Shown: positions 8,433 to 16,965, counted from the first letter of the stretch. The stretch: DNA of 64,000 nucleotides from UBA1381 sp964399965 (GCA_964399965.1 CAYNRX010000005.1:15626-79625), one strand, 5' to 3'. The notes: generated by a model not told the origin, from the sequence alone. A program made the numbers and translations.

Positions 8433-8456
8433 TCGAGGTGAAAGCCTCGATTTTTT
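8433..8456 (+). terminator. Intrinsic terminator of the HPr-like gene
   Basis: TCGAGG (8433-8438), 6-base loop, CCTCGA (8445-8450), then six T. Confidence 0.85.
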
Positions 8457-8480
8457 ATTGAATGTAAATGCGTCTTGAAA

Positions 8481-8514
8481 AATAAAAACTACTGCGGTAT
8501 ATACCACAGTAGTT
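8481..8514 (-). terminator. Intrinsic terminator of tRNA-Met
   Basis: In the minus direction a stem AACTACTG.GGTAT / ATACC.CAGTAGTT (8487-8514) with one G-T pair is followed by TTTTTATTTTT. Confidence 0.8.
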
Positions 8515-8518
8515 CTTT

Positions 8519-8595
8519 TGGTAGCGGTAAGTGGATTTGAACCACTGACACTGCGGGTATGAACCGCATGCTCTAGCCAACTGAGCTATACCGCC
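8519..8595 (-). tRNA. tRNA-Met (CAT), elongator type
   Basis: Full cloverleaf on the minus strand, 5' GGCGGTATAGCTCAG, anticodon loop TTCATAC with CAT, T-loop GGTTCAAATCC, acceptor TACCGCT, discriminator A and an encoded CCA. The non-initiator acceptor pairing and similarity to Bacillus elongator tRNA-Met favour elongator Met over initiator or Ile2. Confidence 0.93.
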
Positions 8596-8610
8596 GCAAC
8601 AACATAAGCT

Positions 8611-8639
8611 ATTATACACGATAAAGAATTATTTGTCAA
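8611..8639 (-). promoter_or_regulatory. Consensus promoter of tRNA-Met
   Basis: Minus strand TTGACA (8634-8639), 17 bases, TATAAT (8611-8616), ending about 16 bases before the tRNA 5' end. Confidence 0.85.
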
Positions 8640-8690
8640 TAGCTTTTTTAAAAAAAATAAAAAAATTTACGAAAAAGGAGACGAAGGTTG

Positions 8691-9026
8691 ATGCAGAAAA
8701 GGATAATAGAGCTTGAAAAGCGGTTTTTTAAGCACCGATATATCTCAGACGAGGGATGGCTTTTGCGGACGCTGCATGAGGATTTTTGCGAATGCGGCAA
8801 GTCCGGACGCATTTTTTACAAAGAGGAGACTGTAAAGTCGCTGCTTTTGTGCACCGGCGACAGGCCGATTGATGCTTCCGGCTTCACCTGCTCAGAGTTT
8901 GCTCCGGGGTGTATATCGGTAAATTACATAACGAATGAAAACGGCCGCCGCTTTTTCCGCACCTCCATATGGGTAGGGGAGGAGCCGCAGCTGCGGTTCC
9001 ATCAGGCTACCATGCTGGCTGAATAG
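8691..9026 (+). CDS. Small NTF2-like protein, possibly DUF4440
   Basis: 111 residues, soluble, no signal peptide. The pattern ELEKRFF...LRTLHEDFCECGKSGRIFYKEETVKSLL and a closing RTSIWVGEEPQLRFHQATML matches the small DUF4440/SnoaL-type cone-shaped domain seen in stand-alone bacterial proteins of this length. No catalytic role can be assigned. AAGGAG (8675-8680) fits the ATG at 8691 best; an in-frame TTG at 8688 is an alternative. Convergent with htpG through a shared hairpin. Confidence 0.65.
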   Translation: MQKRIIELEKRFFKHRYISDEGWLLRTLHEDFCECGKSGRIFYKEETVKSLLLCTGDRPIDASGFTCSEFAPGCISVNYITNENGRRFFRTSIWVGEEPQLRFHQATMLAE

Positions 9027-9037
9027 GGCGTTAAAAA

Positions 9038-9078
9038 ATACCGCCTGCATGTCGTATAGTCCGGTATGCAGACGGTAT
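9038..9078. terminator. Bidirectional terminator between the DUF4440-like gene and htpG
   Basis: Arms ATACCGCCTGCAT (9038-9050) and ATGCAGACGGTAT (9066-9078) pair with one mismatch; A-run on the left flank and T-rich right flank allow use from both sides. Confidence 0.75.
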
Positions 9079-9100
9079 CGTTTCTGTATAGTTTTTTTGC

Positions 9101-10942
9101 TTATTTTAGCATATCCAAAAGTTTGCGGCTCCTCTGCATAAACGCAGTCATGCGCTCGGGCGAAAGCGGACGGTTGGCCATTTCCGCCAGATCGTATATC
9201 TGCGCCGTTGCCAGGGTGGCCGTTTCCGGCTCCATGGACGACAGCTTATTTATAAGCGGATTTTTGTCGTTGATGACGAAGGTGTACTCCTCCTTGAACA
9301 TATCGGCCATCGAACCCATATCCTGGCCGTAAGCCTTGTACATTTCCTTCATGCGGCGAGATTCCTCGCTCAATATCATCACTGCCGGGATATCGTCATC
9401 CTTTAAGCTGTGCACCTCAGTCTTGGTGCCCTCGGGTACGACATCCTTGAAAAGCTCGCAAAGGGCGGAGTTTTCCTTAGCCTCGTAGCTGTCGGTAAGA
9501 TCCGCAAGATTGGAGTCTATGCGCTTGAATTTTACGCCTTGCTCCTTCATCTCCACAAAGGAGATAAAATGCGTATCCATCATCGACGGCAGCAGCACTA
9601 CCTTTATCCCCTGTTCCTTGAACATATTGATATACTGCGACTGCTGCTTTTCATCATCGGTGTAGTAGACCGTCCGATCCTCCTTGCCATCGGTGTAATC
9701 GTCAAGCGTCAGGTATTCGCCGTCGGTCGTCTTATAGATGATTATATCCTTTACGCGGCTATAGAATTTCTCATCGCGCATACAGCCGTACTTGATAAAG
9801 ATATTTATATCATCCCAGTAACGGTTGTAATTATCACGCTCATTCTTAAACAGGCTCGACAGCTTATCGGCTATTTTCTTGGTGATGTGAGCGTTTATCT
9901 TTTTCACATAACCGTCGTTTTGCAGAAAGCTGCGGGAAACATTCAGCGGCAGATCCGGGCAGTCGATGACTCCCTTTAGAAGCATCAAAAATTCCGGTGT
10001 TACCTCCTTTACGTTGTCGGCAACGAATACCTGGTTATTGTAGAGCTTTACCTGTCCCTCGTTAAGCCCCAGCTCGTGGTTTACCTTGGGGAAGTAAAGT
10101 ATGCCTTTTAAGTTAAAGGGGAAATCCACGTTTAGGTGTATCCAGAAAAGCGGCTCGTTAAAGTCGTGGAACACGGTGGTGTAAAACTCCTTGTATTCCT
10201 CATCGGTGCATTCGGAGGGCTTCTTCATCCATAGCGGCGAAGTATTGTTTACCGGCTTTTCCTCCGTCTCCTCGGCCGTATCGTCCTCTTTTTTCTCCGC
10301 CAGCTCGTCCGCTGTGGGCAGGCTGGTAAAATACACCTCCACCGGCAGGAAAGAACAATATTTGTCAAGTATGGAGCGGAGAGTGTATTCGTTCAAAAAT
10401 TCCTCGCTGTCCTCTGCAATATGCAGCGTGATATCGGTGCCGCGTCCGGAGCGGGAACCCTCGCTCATTTCGTATTCCATGCCGCCGTCGCATACCCATT
10501 TGGCGGCTTGTGCTCCCGGCTGATATGACAGAGAGTCTATCTCCACCGAATCAGCCACCATGAACGCCGAGTAAAATCCCAAGCCGAAATGGCCGATTAT
10601 CTGCGATCCCTTATCGTCCTCTTCCTTATATTTAGCCAAAAAGTCGCTGGCTCCGGAAAAGGCTATCTGCGTGATATATTTGTCTATCTCCTCCGCCGTC
10701 ATGCCGATGCCGGTATCGGAAACGGTGATGGTCTTATTGTCGCGGTCAAGCACCACGTCTATACGATATACCGGCTCCTCCTCTACCTCAGCCTCGCCAA
10801 GGCTTACCAGTTTTTTGAGCTTTGTTACCGCATCACAGCCGTTTGATACCAGCTCGCGTAAAAATATGTCCTTATCGGAATAAAGCCATTTCTTTATTAC
10901 CGGAAAAATATTCTCGGAGCTTACCGATATAGTACCTTTCAT
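9101..10942 (-). CDS. htpG: Molecular chaperone HtpG (Hsp90)
   Basis: 613 residues from the ATG at 10940-10942, normal for bacterial Hsp90. GHKL ATPase motifs near the N-terminus: ELVSNGCDAVTKLKKL (N-box asparagine), DTGIGMT, and IGHFGLGFYSAFMVAD as lid/G2 loop. Middle and C-terminal dimerisation domains follow; no organelle or secretion signal. The frame is open 11 codons further upstream, but MKGTISVSSENIFP aligns with the family start and AAAGGA sits 11 bases ahead. Controlled by a consensus promoter plus a CIRCE-type repeat (11017-11043), implying HrcA repression. Confidence 0.97.
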   Translation of the reverse strand: MKGTISVSSENIFPVIKKWLYSDKDIFLRELVSNGCDAVTKLKKLVSLGEAEVEEEPVYRIDVVLDRDNKTITVSDTGIGMTAEEIDKYITQIAFSGASDFLAKYKEEDDKGSQIIGHFGLGFYSAFMVADSVEIDSLSYQPGAQAAKWVCDGGMEYEMSEGSRSGRGTDITLHIAEDSEEFLNEYTLRSILDKYCSFLPVEVYFTSLPTADELAEKKEDDTAEETEEKPVNNTSPLWMKKPSECTDEEYKEFYTTVFHDFNEPLFWIHLNVDFPFNLKGILYFPKVNHELGLNEGQVKLYNNQVFVADNVKEVTPEFLMLLKGVIDCPDLPLNVSRSFLQNDGYVKKINAHITKKIADKLSSLFKNERDNYNRYWDDINIFIKYGCMRDEKFYSRVKDIIIYKTTDGEYLTLDDYTDGKEDRTVYYTDDEKQQSQYINMFKEQGIKVVLLPSMMDTHFISFVEMKEQGVKFKRIDSNLADLTDSYEAKENSALCELFKDVVPEGTKTEVHSLKDDDIPAVMILSEESRRMKEMYKAYGQDMGSMADMFKEEYTFVINDKNPLINKLSSMEPETATLATAQIYDLAEMANRPLSPERMTAFMQRSRKLLDMLK

Positions 10943-10980
10943 GATTCTTATACTTCCTTTCAATTCTTTTTTCATACAAT

Positions 10981-11009
10981 ATTTTAACTCCGATGGGCTG
11001 TTTTGTCAA
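10981..11009 (-). promoter_or_regulatory. htpG promoter
   Basis: Minus strand TTGACA (11004-11009), 17 bases, TAAAAT (10981-10986). The CIRCE-type repeat ends 7 bases upstream of the -35 box. Confidence 0.85.
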
Positions 11010-11016
11010 CCAAAAA

Positions 11017-11043
11017 TCAGCACTCTTTAAAGGTGAGTGCTGA
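11017..11043. promoter_or_regulatory. CIRCE-type HrcA operator upstream of htpG
   Basis: TCAGCACTC (11017-11025), 9-base spacer, GAGTGCTGA (11035-11043); flanking A/T bases extend the pairing to 13 per arm. It differs from canonical TTAGCACTC-N9-GAGTGCTAA by one symmetric substitution. htpG and the GH78 gene diverge here, so a terminator role is unlikely. Confidence 0.8.
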
Positions 11044-11137
11044 TTTTAACATTCTGTTCATAATTTACCGCATAAAACAGGTAAAAATATGAGCGGTATC
11101 GGACAGGATAAGAGTGGCCGGGATGAGATTTTTACGG

Positions 11138-11143
11138 TATAAT
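11138..11143 (+). promoter_or_regulatory. -10 element for the GH78 gene, without a good -35
   Basis: TATAAT at 11138-11143; the position 17 bases upstream reads TGGCCG, far from TTGACA. Activator-dependent expression is plausible. Confidence 0.5.
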
Positions 11144-11174
11144 ATTGGCAAAACCACAGCGAGGAGGAACATAC

Positions 11175-13133
11175 ATGGAAACAATAAAAGGCTCATGGAT
11201 ATGGTACGGAGGAGATTTTGAGTTTTACCACAGTTTGAAGCTGCATCTGCGGAGAACGGAACGAAATTACGTCTACCCGGCATTCTGGCGGCTGCCGGAG
11301 GTATATGCAAACGTACGCTTTAAAAAGACGGTACAGCTTGAAAAGGCGGAAAAGATAAAGATCACCGCCAAGGGCGTTGGTTTTATACAGATAAATGGTT
11401 CTCCCTATAAATTTGGCGATACGATACCGCTTGAAGCGGGAGAGACTAAGATACTCATCTTTCTCAGCAATCTTTCCGGGCTGCCGTGCTTGTATATCGA
11501 GGGAGATACTGTAAAAGGCGACAACAGCTGGCTGTGCGACTGCTATGACGGCCGTTGGATCCAGGCAGGAACAAACAGCCTGTACCAGGACTCATCATCC
11601 GATCCCGAGGTATTCAATTTCCAAAGCAGACGGATATATCCCCGGGAGAAAAGAGAGGTCAACGGCGGGATGCTGTATGATTTCGGCCGGGAGACCTTTG
11701 CTTCATTTCTGTTTGCGGAGCTTGAAAAAGACACTTTCGTCTATTTCGGCGAAAGCGAGCAGGAGGCCGTGGATACCGATTTCAGTTATCTGCTCACCAA
11801 AGTACAGGCCGGCGATGCGGGAAAACTATTCCCTGCTTGCGGCTTCCGCTATATGTACATACCGGATCCCCAGGCGGAGCCGGAGGTCTATTACGAATAC
11901 CTGCCTGTGGAGCAAAAAGCAGCGTTTGAATGTTCAGAGGAGCTTATCACTAAAATATGGGAAACGGCCGCCTATACGCTGGAGCTTAACAGCCGGGAAT
12001 TTTACCTTGACGGCATCAAGCGCGACCGCTGGGTATGGTCGGGCGATTCCTACCAGAGCTATTTTATAAACCGCTATCTCTCTTTTGACGAGGATATCGC
12101 CGCCAGAACAATAACAGCGCTCGGCGGCAAGGGCGAGATCTGTCAGCACATAAACACCATTATGGATTATACGTTTTATTGGCTGATAAGCATATACGAC
12201 CATTATGAGATGACAGGTGACAGCGATTTTGTTAAACGGATGTTTCCTCGCATGAAAGCGTTTATGGAATTTACGCTCTCAAGGCTCGATAAAAACGGCT
12301 TTGCCGACGGGCTGCCCGGCGACTGGATCTTTATCGACTGGGCGGACATTGACAAGACCGGCGCGCTTTGCGCCGAACAGATGCTTCTGCTGAGATCGCT
12401 GGAATCGATGGAAAAATGCGCCGGTATAGCAGGCGAGGACGCAACAGAATATAGGGTGGTATTTGATCGCCTGTATAAGGCAGTATTTGAGCGGTTCTGG
12501 GACGAGGATAAGGGAGCGTTCATCGACAGCTTCGAATCGGGCAGACGTAACGTAACGCGTCATGCGAACATCTTCGCCCTGCTGTTCGGCTACGTCGATG
12601 AGGAAAAACGGCGGTCTATCATAGACAACGTTATTTTAAACGAGGATATCCCCAGGATAAAGACCCCGTACTTCAAATTCTATGAGCTGGAAGCAATGTG
12701 CGTTATCGGCCGTCTCGACTACGTGCTTGAACAGATGCGCAGTTACTGGGGCGAAATGATAAAGAACGGGGCAACAACATTCTGGGAGGAATTTGTTCCC
12801 GGAAAGCCCTGGCAGGAGCAGCTGGATATGTACGGCAACAAGTACGGAAAGAGCTTATGCCATGCCTGGGGAGCAAGCCCTATCTATCTCATCGGCCGCT
12901 ATTTTCTCGGCGTAAGGCCGCTGTCGGCAGGATATGGGGAGTTTGAGGTATGCCCGCAGCTTGAGGGCTTTTCTGAGCTTACGGCCACAGTGCCGGTCAA
13001 GGGAGGCAGCGTGAGGATCCGGAAGAAGGACGGGCTTTTACAGGTCACTGCCGATAAAGCGGGCGGAACGCTTAGAACCGCTTCCGGCAAATACCGTCTT
13101 CTCCCCGGCGAAACGGTGAGCGTAAGGGTTTGA
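11175..13133 (+). CDS. Cytoplasmic GH78-type alpha-L-rhamnosidase-like glycosidase
   Basis: 652 residues, no signal peptide. N-terminal beta-sandwich modules (about 1-240) precede an (alpha/alpha)6 barrel whose entry carries DGIKRDRWVWSGD (279-291), matching the conserved DG.KRDR..W.GD acid-base region of GH78, with WEEFVPGKPWQEQ and SLCHAWGASPIYLIGRYFLG downstream and a short C-terminal beta domain. GH78 enzymes release L-rhamnose from oligosaccharides such as rhamnogalacturonan fragments. It is shorter than secreted GH78 enzymes, consistent with intracellular processing of imported products of the PL11 lyase at 38-42 kb. ATG follows GAGGAGGAAC. Confidence 0.85.
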   Translation: METIKGSWIWYGGDFEFYHSLKLHLRRTERNYVYPAFWRLPEVYANVRFKKTVQLEKAEKIKITAKGVGFIQINGSPYKFGDTIPLEAGETKILIFLSNLSGLPCLYIEGDTVKGDNSWLCDCYDGRWIQAGTNSLYQDSSSDPEVFNFQSRRIYPREKREVNGGMLYDFGRETFASFLFAELEKDTFVYFGESEQEAVDTDFSYLLTKVQAGDAGKLFPACGFRYMYIPDPQAEPEVYYEYLPVEQKAAFECSEELITKIWETAAYTLELNSREFYLDGIKRDRWVWSGDSYQSYFINRYLSFDEDIAARTITALGGKGEICQHINTIMDYTFYWLISIYDHYEMTGDSDFVKRMFPRMKAFMEFTLSRLDKNGFADGLPGDWIFIDWADIDKTGALCAEQMLLLRSLESMEKCAGIAGEDATEYRVVFDRLYKAVFERFWDEDKGAFIDSFESGRRNVTRHANIFALLFGYVDEEKRRSIIDNVILNEDIPRIKTPYFKFYELEAMCVIGRLDYVLEQMRSYWGEMIKNGATTFWEEFVPGKPWQEQLDMYGNKYGKSLCHAWGASPIYLIGRYFLGVRPLSAGYGEFEVCPQLEGFSELTATVPVKGGSVRIRKKDGLLQVTADKAGGTLRTASGKYRLLPGETVSVRV

Positions 13134-13188
13134 CTTTATCTGGTCTGTCCGCTTTGTAAAAAATCTGAAACGGTAAAAATCATCCCGG

Positions 13189-13217
13189 TTGACAATGAGA
13201 CCCATTTAGTATATAAT
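13189..13217 (+). promoter_or_regulatory. Perfect consensus promoter of the leucine-rich-repeat gene
   Basis: TTGACA (13189-13194), 17 bases, TATAAT (13212-13217). Confidence 0.9.
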
Positions 13218-13249
13218 AATAAATAGAATAATACAGGGGAGAGATCATT

Positions 13250-14629
13250 ATGAAAAAACTTGCTACGATCCTTACCGGCGCAGCCGCTTTTTGCGCTGCT
13301 GCGGTCATGATGCAGCCTGCCTTTGCCTTAACAGAAGGCGATTGGGAATTTCAGCTTTTGAACAACGAGGCAACGATAACCGCCTATAACGGCGATGATG
13401 AGAATGTCGTTATACCCTCCGAAATAGGCGGTGTACCCGTTACCAAGGTGGAGGGAGGCAACGAAGATTTCTTCGAGGACAAGAACGTTGTATCGGTCGT
13501 GTTCCCGGCCGGGGTAAAAACAATAAACAGCGTTTGCTGGAATAGTCAGACGCTGCAATCGGTGACACTTCCCGAAGGTGTGGAGGAATTGGCAGAAAAT
13601 GCCTTCATGAGCTGTTCCTCGCTTTCTGAGATAAACCTCCCTTCGACGTTGAAAACGATCGGAAGTTATGCGTTTATGGACTGCGGAGCTTTGGAAAGCG
13701 TTGAGATCCCCGGAGGACTCGAGACCCTGGGCAGTTCATCGTTCTACAAAAGCGGCCTTAAAGAGATAGATTTAAGCGATTGTACGAATTTGCAGCTTTT
13801 ATACCGAGAGCAATTCGGATACTGTGAAGATCTGGTATCCGCCAAACTTCCCCCGAATATTACCGAGGTGCCCCATGGTATATTTGAGGGCTGCACTGCC
13901 CTTACAAACGCAGAGCTGACGGCGGGAATAACTCTTATCGACGTCCAGGCCTTCAGCGGCTGCACCTCGCTTAGGAGCATTATCCTCCCGACCTCGCTCA
14001 AGAGGATCGATAACAATGCGTTCAACAACTGCGGCCTTACCGAGGTGATACTTCCCTACGGTGTGACCTCAGTATCCTATGCATTCGGCTGCCATAATGG
14101 CGAGCCGGCTTTGAAGGCCATATACATCCCGTCCACAGTGGAGTCTATGTCCTCCAGCATTATCGAGGGGCAGGAGAACGCCATAATTTACTGCCCGGAA
14201 AATTCACCTGCGGCCGAGATCTGCGCCCAATACAGCATTTCTTATCTCACTGATAATTCTGCTGACAGCCCGATAAACGTGCTTTATAACGGCAGCCGTA
14301 TATCCTTCCATAATTACGGCCAAAATCCGCAGCTTATAAACGACCGCACCATGGTGCCGCTTCGTTCGATATTCGAGACTATGGGCGCTGAGGTCAGCTG
14401 GGACGGGGCTGCACAGACCGCTTCAGCTAAGCGCGGAGATATCGAGATCAGCATTGCTATCGGAGCTGACAGCATGACAAAGAACGGGCAGACTATCCCC
14501 GTGGATGTGCCTGCGCAGCTTATAAACGACCGCACGATGATACCTGTACGGGTCATAGCCGAAGCTTTCGGCGCAGATGTGCAGTGGAACGGCCCCGGGC
14601 AGACCGTGTTAATAACAGAACAGGTATAA
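13250..14629 (+). CDS. Secreted BspA-type leucine-rich-repeat protein with copper-amine-oxidase-like stalk domain
   Basis: 459 residues. Signal peptide 1-26 ending AFA. Residues about 35-310 hold repeated LRR_5 (BspA) units of the form L.sV.lP.gv..Ig..aF.gC.sL, e.g. YAFMDCGALESVEIPGGL. Residues about 335-459 form a duplicated copper-amine-oxidase N-terminal-like domain: LINDRTMVPLRSIFETMGAEV and LINDRTMIPVRVIAEAFGADV. Such proteins are exported and thought to bind cell wall or host/plant material; no enzymatic site is seen. The same stalk domain closes the protein at 56046-57911. Confidence 0.85.
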   Translation: MKKLATILTGAAAFCAAAVMMQPAFALTEGDWEFQLLNNEATITAYNGDDENVVIPSEIGGVPVTKVEGGNEDFFEDKNVVSVVFPAGVKTINSVCWNSQTLQSVTLPEGVEELAENAFMSCSSLSEINLPSTLKTIGSYAFMDCGALESVEIPGGLETLGSSSFYKSGLKEIDLSDCTNLQLLYREQFGYCEDLVSAKLPPNITEVPHGIFEGCTALTNAELTAGITLIDVQAFSGCTSLRSIILPTSLKRIDNNAFNNCGLTEVILPYGVTSVSYAFGCHNGEPALKAIYIPSTVESMSSSIIEGQENAIIYCPENSPAAEICAQYSISYLTDNSADSPINVLYNGSRISFHNYGQNPQLINDRTMVPLRSIFETMGAEVSWDGAAQTASAKRGDIEISIAIGADSMTKNGQTIPVDVPAQLINDRTMIPVRVIAEAFGADVQWNGPGQTVLITEQV

Positions 14630-14662
14630 ATCACAAAAATTTCATCCTTGTGCGCTAATTTG

Positions 14663-14715
14663 ATCCCCTCGGGGCAGATACATGAACAAAATGTTCACGG
14701 CTGCTCCGAGGGGAT
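14663..14715. terminator. Long hairpin between convergent LRR and GNAT genes
   Basis: Arms ATCCCCTCGGGGCAG (14663-14677) and CTGCTCCGAGGGGAT (14701-14715), with a smaller TGAACA/TGTTCA hairpin in the loop. Probably a bidirectional terminator, although T-runs are short. Confidence 0.6.
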
Positions 14716-14759
14716 ATTTCTATAAATGGACAAAATTTGACCTATACATCCGCCTGATA

Positions 14760-15329
14760 TCACAGCTCCAACCTTATCCGCCGCCGCAGCTGCTTATTCC
14801 GGAAAAATGCATCATAGAACCGCTCCGCCGCTCCCATTATCTCTCTATCATCAAACTGCCTTTTTATCGGCCGGTATATCAGGCGCATATCCACCCCGAA
14901 CAGATCGAGCTTCACCTTATAGGTATGAAAACCGTTCCGCTCATAAAATCCCTGCCGACGGCTGCGCAGCCTGTCCTCAGCCTCATCCCCGGCCGCGCCC
15001 GGGGTCTCTATCTCCCCGAAGATGCCCGCTTTGCCGGGATATTTCTCCGGCAGGGCGGCCAGTATTTTCGAGCCGATCCCTCCCGAACGCACCTTGGGAG
15101 ATGTCGCCAAATAATCAAGCAGCACCAGCTCGTCCTCACCGCAGCTCACCAAAACGGCGAATCCCAGCATTTCCTTTCCCTCTTTCATCACGTAAATATC
15201 GGATATCCTCCTTATGTAAACATTCCCCAGTATGACCGCAAACGGTTTTCTCTCACTCCTGGGGAAATCACGCACATAGCTTTTGTATATCGCCGGATAG
15301 TCGCCAACGGACGCTTTCTTTAATTCCAT
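14760..15329 (-). CDS. GNAT-family N-acetyltransferase
   Basis: 189 residues. Acetyl-CoA-binding motif A reads LDYLATSPKVRSGGIGSKIL (R/Q-x-x-G-x-G/A as RSGGIG), followed by FYERNGFHTYKVKLDLFG in the C-terminal part, typical of GNAT folds. The substrate cannot be predicted. Starts 17 bases after a hairpin that probably ends the uppP transcript, so readthrough may supply expression; no separate strong promoter was seen. Confidence 0.85.
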   Translation of the reverse strand: MELKKASVGDYPAIYKSYVRDFPRSERKPFAVILGNVYIRRISDIYVMKEGKEMLGFAVLVSCGEDELVLLDYLATSPKVRSGGIGSKILAALPEKYPGKAGIFGEIETPGAAGDEAEDRLRSRRQGFYERNGFHTYKVKLDLFGVDMRLIYRPIKRQFDDREIMGAAERFYDAFFRNKQLRRRIRLEL

Positions 15330-15345
15330 GTATTCCTCTCCTTTA

Positions 15346-15393
15346 ACTCAAAAGCGCCCTCCGGAAAGCACTAAGGCTCTCCGAAGAGCGTTT
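15346..15393 (-). terminator. Hairpin after uppP
   Basis: Near-perfect inverted repeat between AAAAGCGCCCTCCGGA and TCCGAAGAGCGTTTT with G-T pairs and one bulge, 10 bases beyond the uppP stop in the minus direction. Confidence 0.6.
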
Positions 15394-15402
15394 TATTTTT
15401 TA

Positions 15403-16260
15403 TCATACGACCTGCGCTCCGGTCACACCAAAGTACAGTATCACCAATATACCGACCACTATCCTGTACCAGCCGAAAGCCTTGAAATCATGGTTGCGTA
15501 TGTAGCCCATCAGGAACTTTATAGCCGCTATCGACACTAGGTACGCGACCGCCATTCCCACCAGCAGCACTCCTATCTCGGCGCCCGACACGCTAAAGCC
15601 GCTCTCTGCAACATATTTGGCAATTTTAAGCACGCTTGCTCCCAGCATTATCGGCACCGCCAGGAAAAACGAAAACTCCGCCGCCACGTCTCTGGCCGTT
15701 CCCAGCGTTACCGCCCCCAGTATGGTAGAGCCGGAACGCGAGGTCCCCGGTATAAGCGACAGCATCTGAAAAGCACCGATCCCCAGAGCCGTCTTGTAGC
15801 TCATCTCGTCTATGCTTTTTATCCGCGGCTTCTTGTTCCTGCTTTCAATGACGATAAACAGGATACCGTAGATGATCAGCGTCGCCGCCACCGTAGGGGC
15901 GTTATAGAAATGATCGTTCAGAAAATCGTCCAGCAAAATGCCTATGATCCCTGCCGGTATACAGGCAACGAGCACTTTGCCCCACATGGTCCAGGTATCT
16001 TTTTTCTGTCTGGCCGTTTTCTTGGGGGAAAACGGGTTTAGGCGATTAAAATACAGCGTTACGACTGCCAGTATAGAGCCGAACTGTATTACCACCAAAA
16101 ACATCTCAAAAAAACCGTCTTTGAGCAATGACGATGGCAGACCGGCTATAAACTGGTTCACCAGTATCATATGTCCCGTACTGCTCACCGGCAGCCATTC
16201 GGTGATGCCCTGGACTATGCCCAGGATAATACTTTTTAAATAATCAAAAAACAACTCCAA
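15403..16260 (-). CDS. uppP: Undecaprenyl-diphosphatase UppP (BacA family)
   Basis: 285 residues, polytopic membrane protein (about eight segments). Regenerates undecaprenyl phosphate, the lipid carrier of cell-wall precursors; overexpression confers bacitracin tolerance. The two family signatures are present: QGITEWLPVSSTGHM near the N-terminus and LIPGTSRSGSTI near residue 165-178. The frame starts with TTG at 16258-16260; the N-terminus matches family length, although a second TTG three codons later is possible. Sixteen bases downstream of the cytidylate-kinase-like gene, so cotranscribed. Confidence 0.93.
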   Translation of the reverse strand: MELFFDYLKSIILGIVQGITEWLPVSSTGHMILVNQFIAGLPSSLLKDGFFEMFLVVIQFGSILAVVTLYFNRLNPFSPKKTARQKKDTWTMWGKVLVACIPAGIIGILLDDFLNDHFYNAPTVAATLIIYGILFIVIESRNKKPRIKSIDEMSYKTALGIGAFQMLSLIPGTSRSGSTILGAVTLGTARDVAAEFSFFLAVPIMLGASVLKIAKYVAESGFSVSGAEIGVLLVGMAVAYLVSIAAIKFLMGYIRNHDFKAFGWYRIVVGILVILYFGVTGAQVV

Positions 16261-16276
16261 TATCTACATACTCTCC

Positions 16277-16906
16277 TTATCTTTCAGCCTTTATCATCAC
16301 AAATTCCTTTACTACCTTAACGGCGCCCTCGATCCCTATCGGTTCCGTATTCACGCACAGATCGTAGTTTGTCATTGCGCTCCACTGGCCATTGGTGTAG
16401 TAATCATAATAAGTACGTCTCTGCTTATCGGCCTTGTTTATCCTATCCTTAGCCTTATTCATGGGGATACCGAAAGCATCGGCCACCCTTTTTGCCCGGT
16501 ATTCATGCGAGCCGTATATAAAGATGTCGGCTGTTTTATACTTTGTGTCCTCCAGCACGTAATCGGCGCATCTGCCGACGATAACAGCCGGGCCCTTGGC
16601 CGCTATGTCTTTTATTACCTCCGACTGGGCAATAAACAGCTTGTCGTTTATCGGCATCTCATAGTACAGGGGAGCGTTTACTCCTCTTAAGGTATAGTTG
16701 CCGGCGGCAAGCGAATACAAAAAGCTGCTCGTTGCCTTCTCATCTATGCTGTCGAGAGCTTCTTTATGTATATTGCTCTTTTGCGCCGCTATCTCTACCA
16801 GCTCCTTGTCGTAAAACGGTATCCCCAGCTCCTCAGCCAGAAGCTGACCTACATCGTGGCCTCCGCTGCCAAACTGTCTGCCTATCGTGATAATAATGTT
16901 TTTCAT
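16277..16906 (-). CDS. Cytidylate-kinase-like family protein
   Basis: 209 residues from an ATG behind GGAGGAGAACG. P-loop ITIGRQFGSGGHDVGQLLA at residues 4-22 uses the GRxxGSGG variant typical of the cytidylate-kinase-like (Cytidylate_kin2) family rather than the Cmk GPxGxGKS loop. It continues with FYDKELVEIAA and a lid-like segment KADKQRRTYYDYYT. Nucleotide or small-molecule kinase is likely; CMP kinase activity is not certain. The frame is open 14 codons upstream, but there is no ribosome-binding site there. Upstream partner of uppP. Confidence 0.82.
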   Translation of the reverse strand: MKNIIITIGRQFGSGGHDVGQLLAEELGIPFYDKELVEIAAQKSNIHKEALDSIDEKATSSFLYSLAAGNYTLRGVNAPLYYEMPINDKLFIAQSEVIKDIAAKGPAVIVGRCADYVLEDTKYKTADIFIYGSHEYRAKRVADAFGIPMNKAKDRINKADKQRRTYYDYYTNGQWSAMTNYDLCVNTEPIGIEGAVKVVKEFVMIKAER

Positions 16907-16938
16907 GGTCGTTCTCCTCCCTGTCCTTGATATTTTAG

Positions 16939-16965
16939 TCAATTGCAAAGCCCTTTCGCAATTGA
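16939..16965. promoter_or_regulatory. Inverted repeat ahead of the kinase-like/uppP operon
   Basis: TCAATTGC (16939-16946), 11 bases, GCAATTGA (16958-16965), 33 bases upstream of the start codon. Could be an operator or a leader hairpin; a T-run lies only on the plus-strand side, where no gene ends. Confidence 0.4.

Noticed and set aside
14663..14715. Nested hairpin as a structured RNA gene
   Set aside because: It lies between convergent gene ends and is best explained as a bidirectional terminator.
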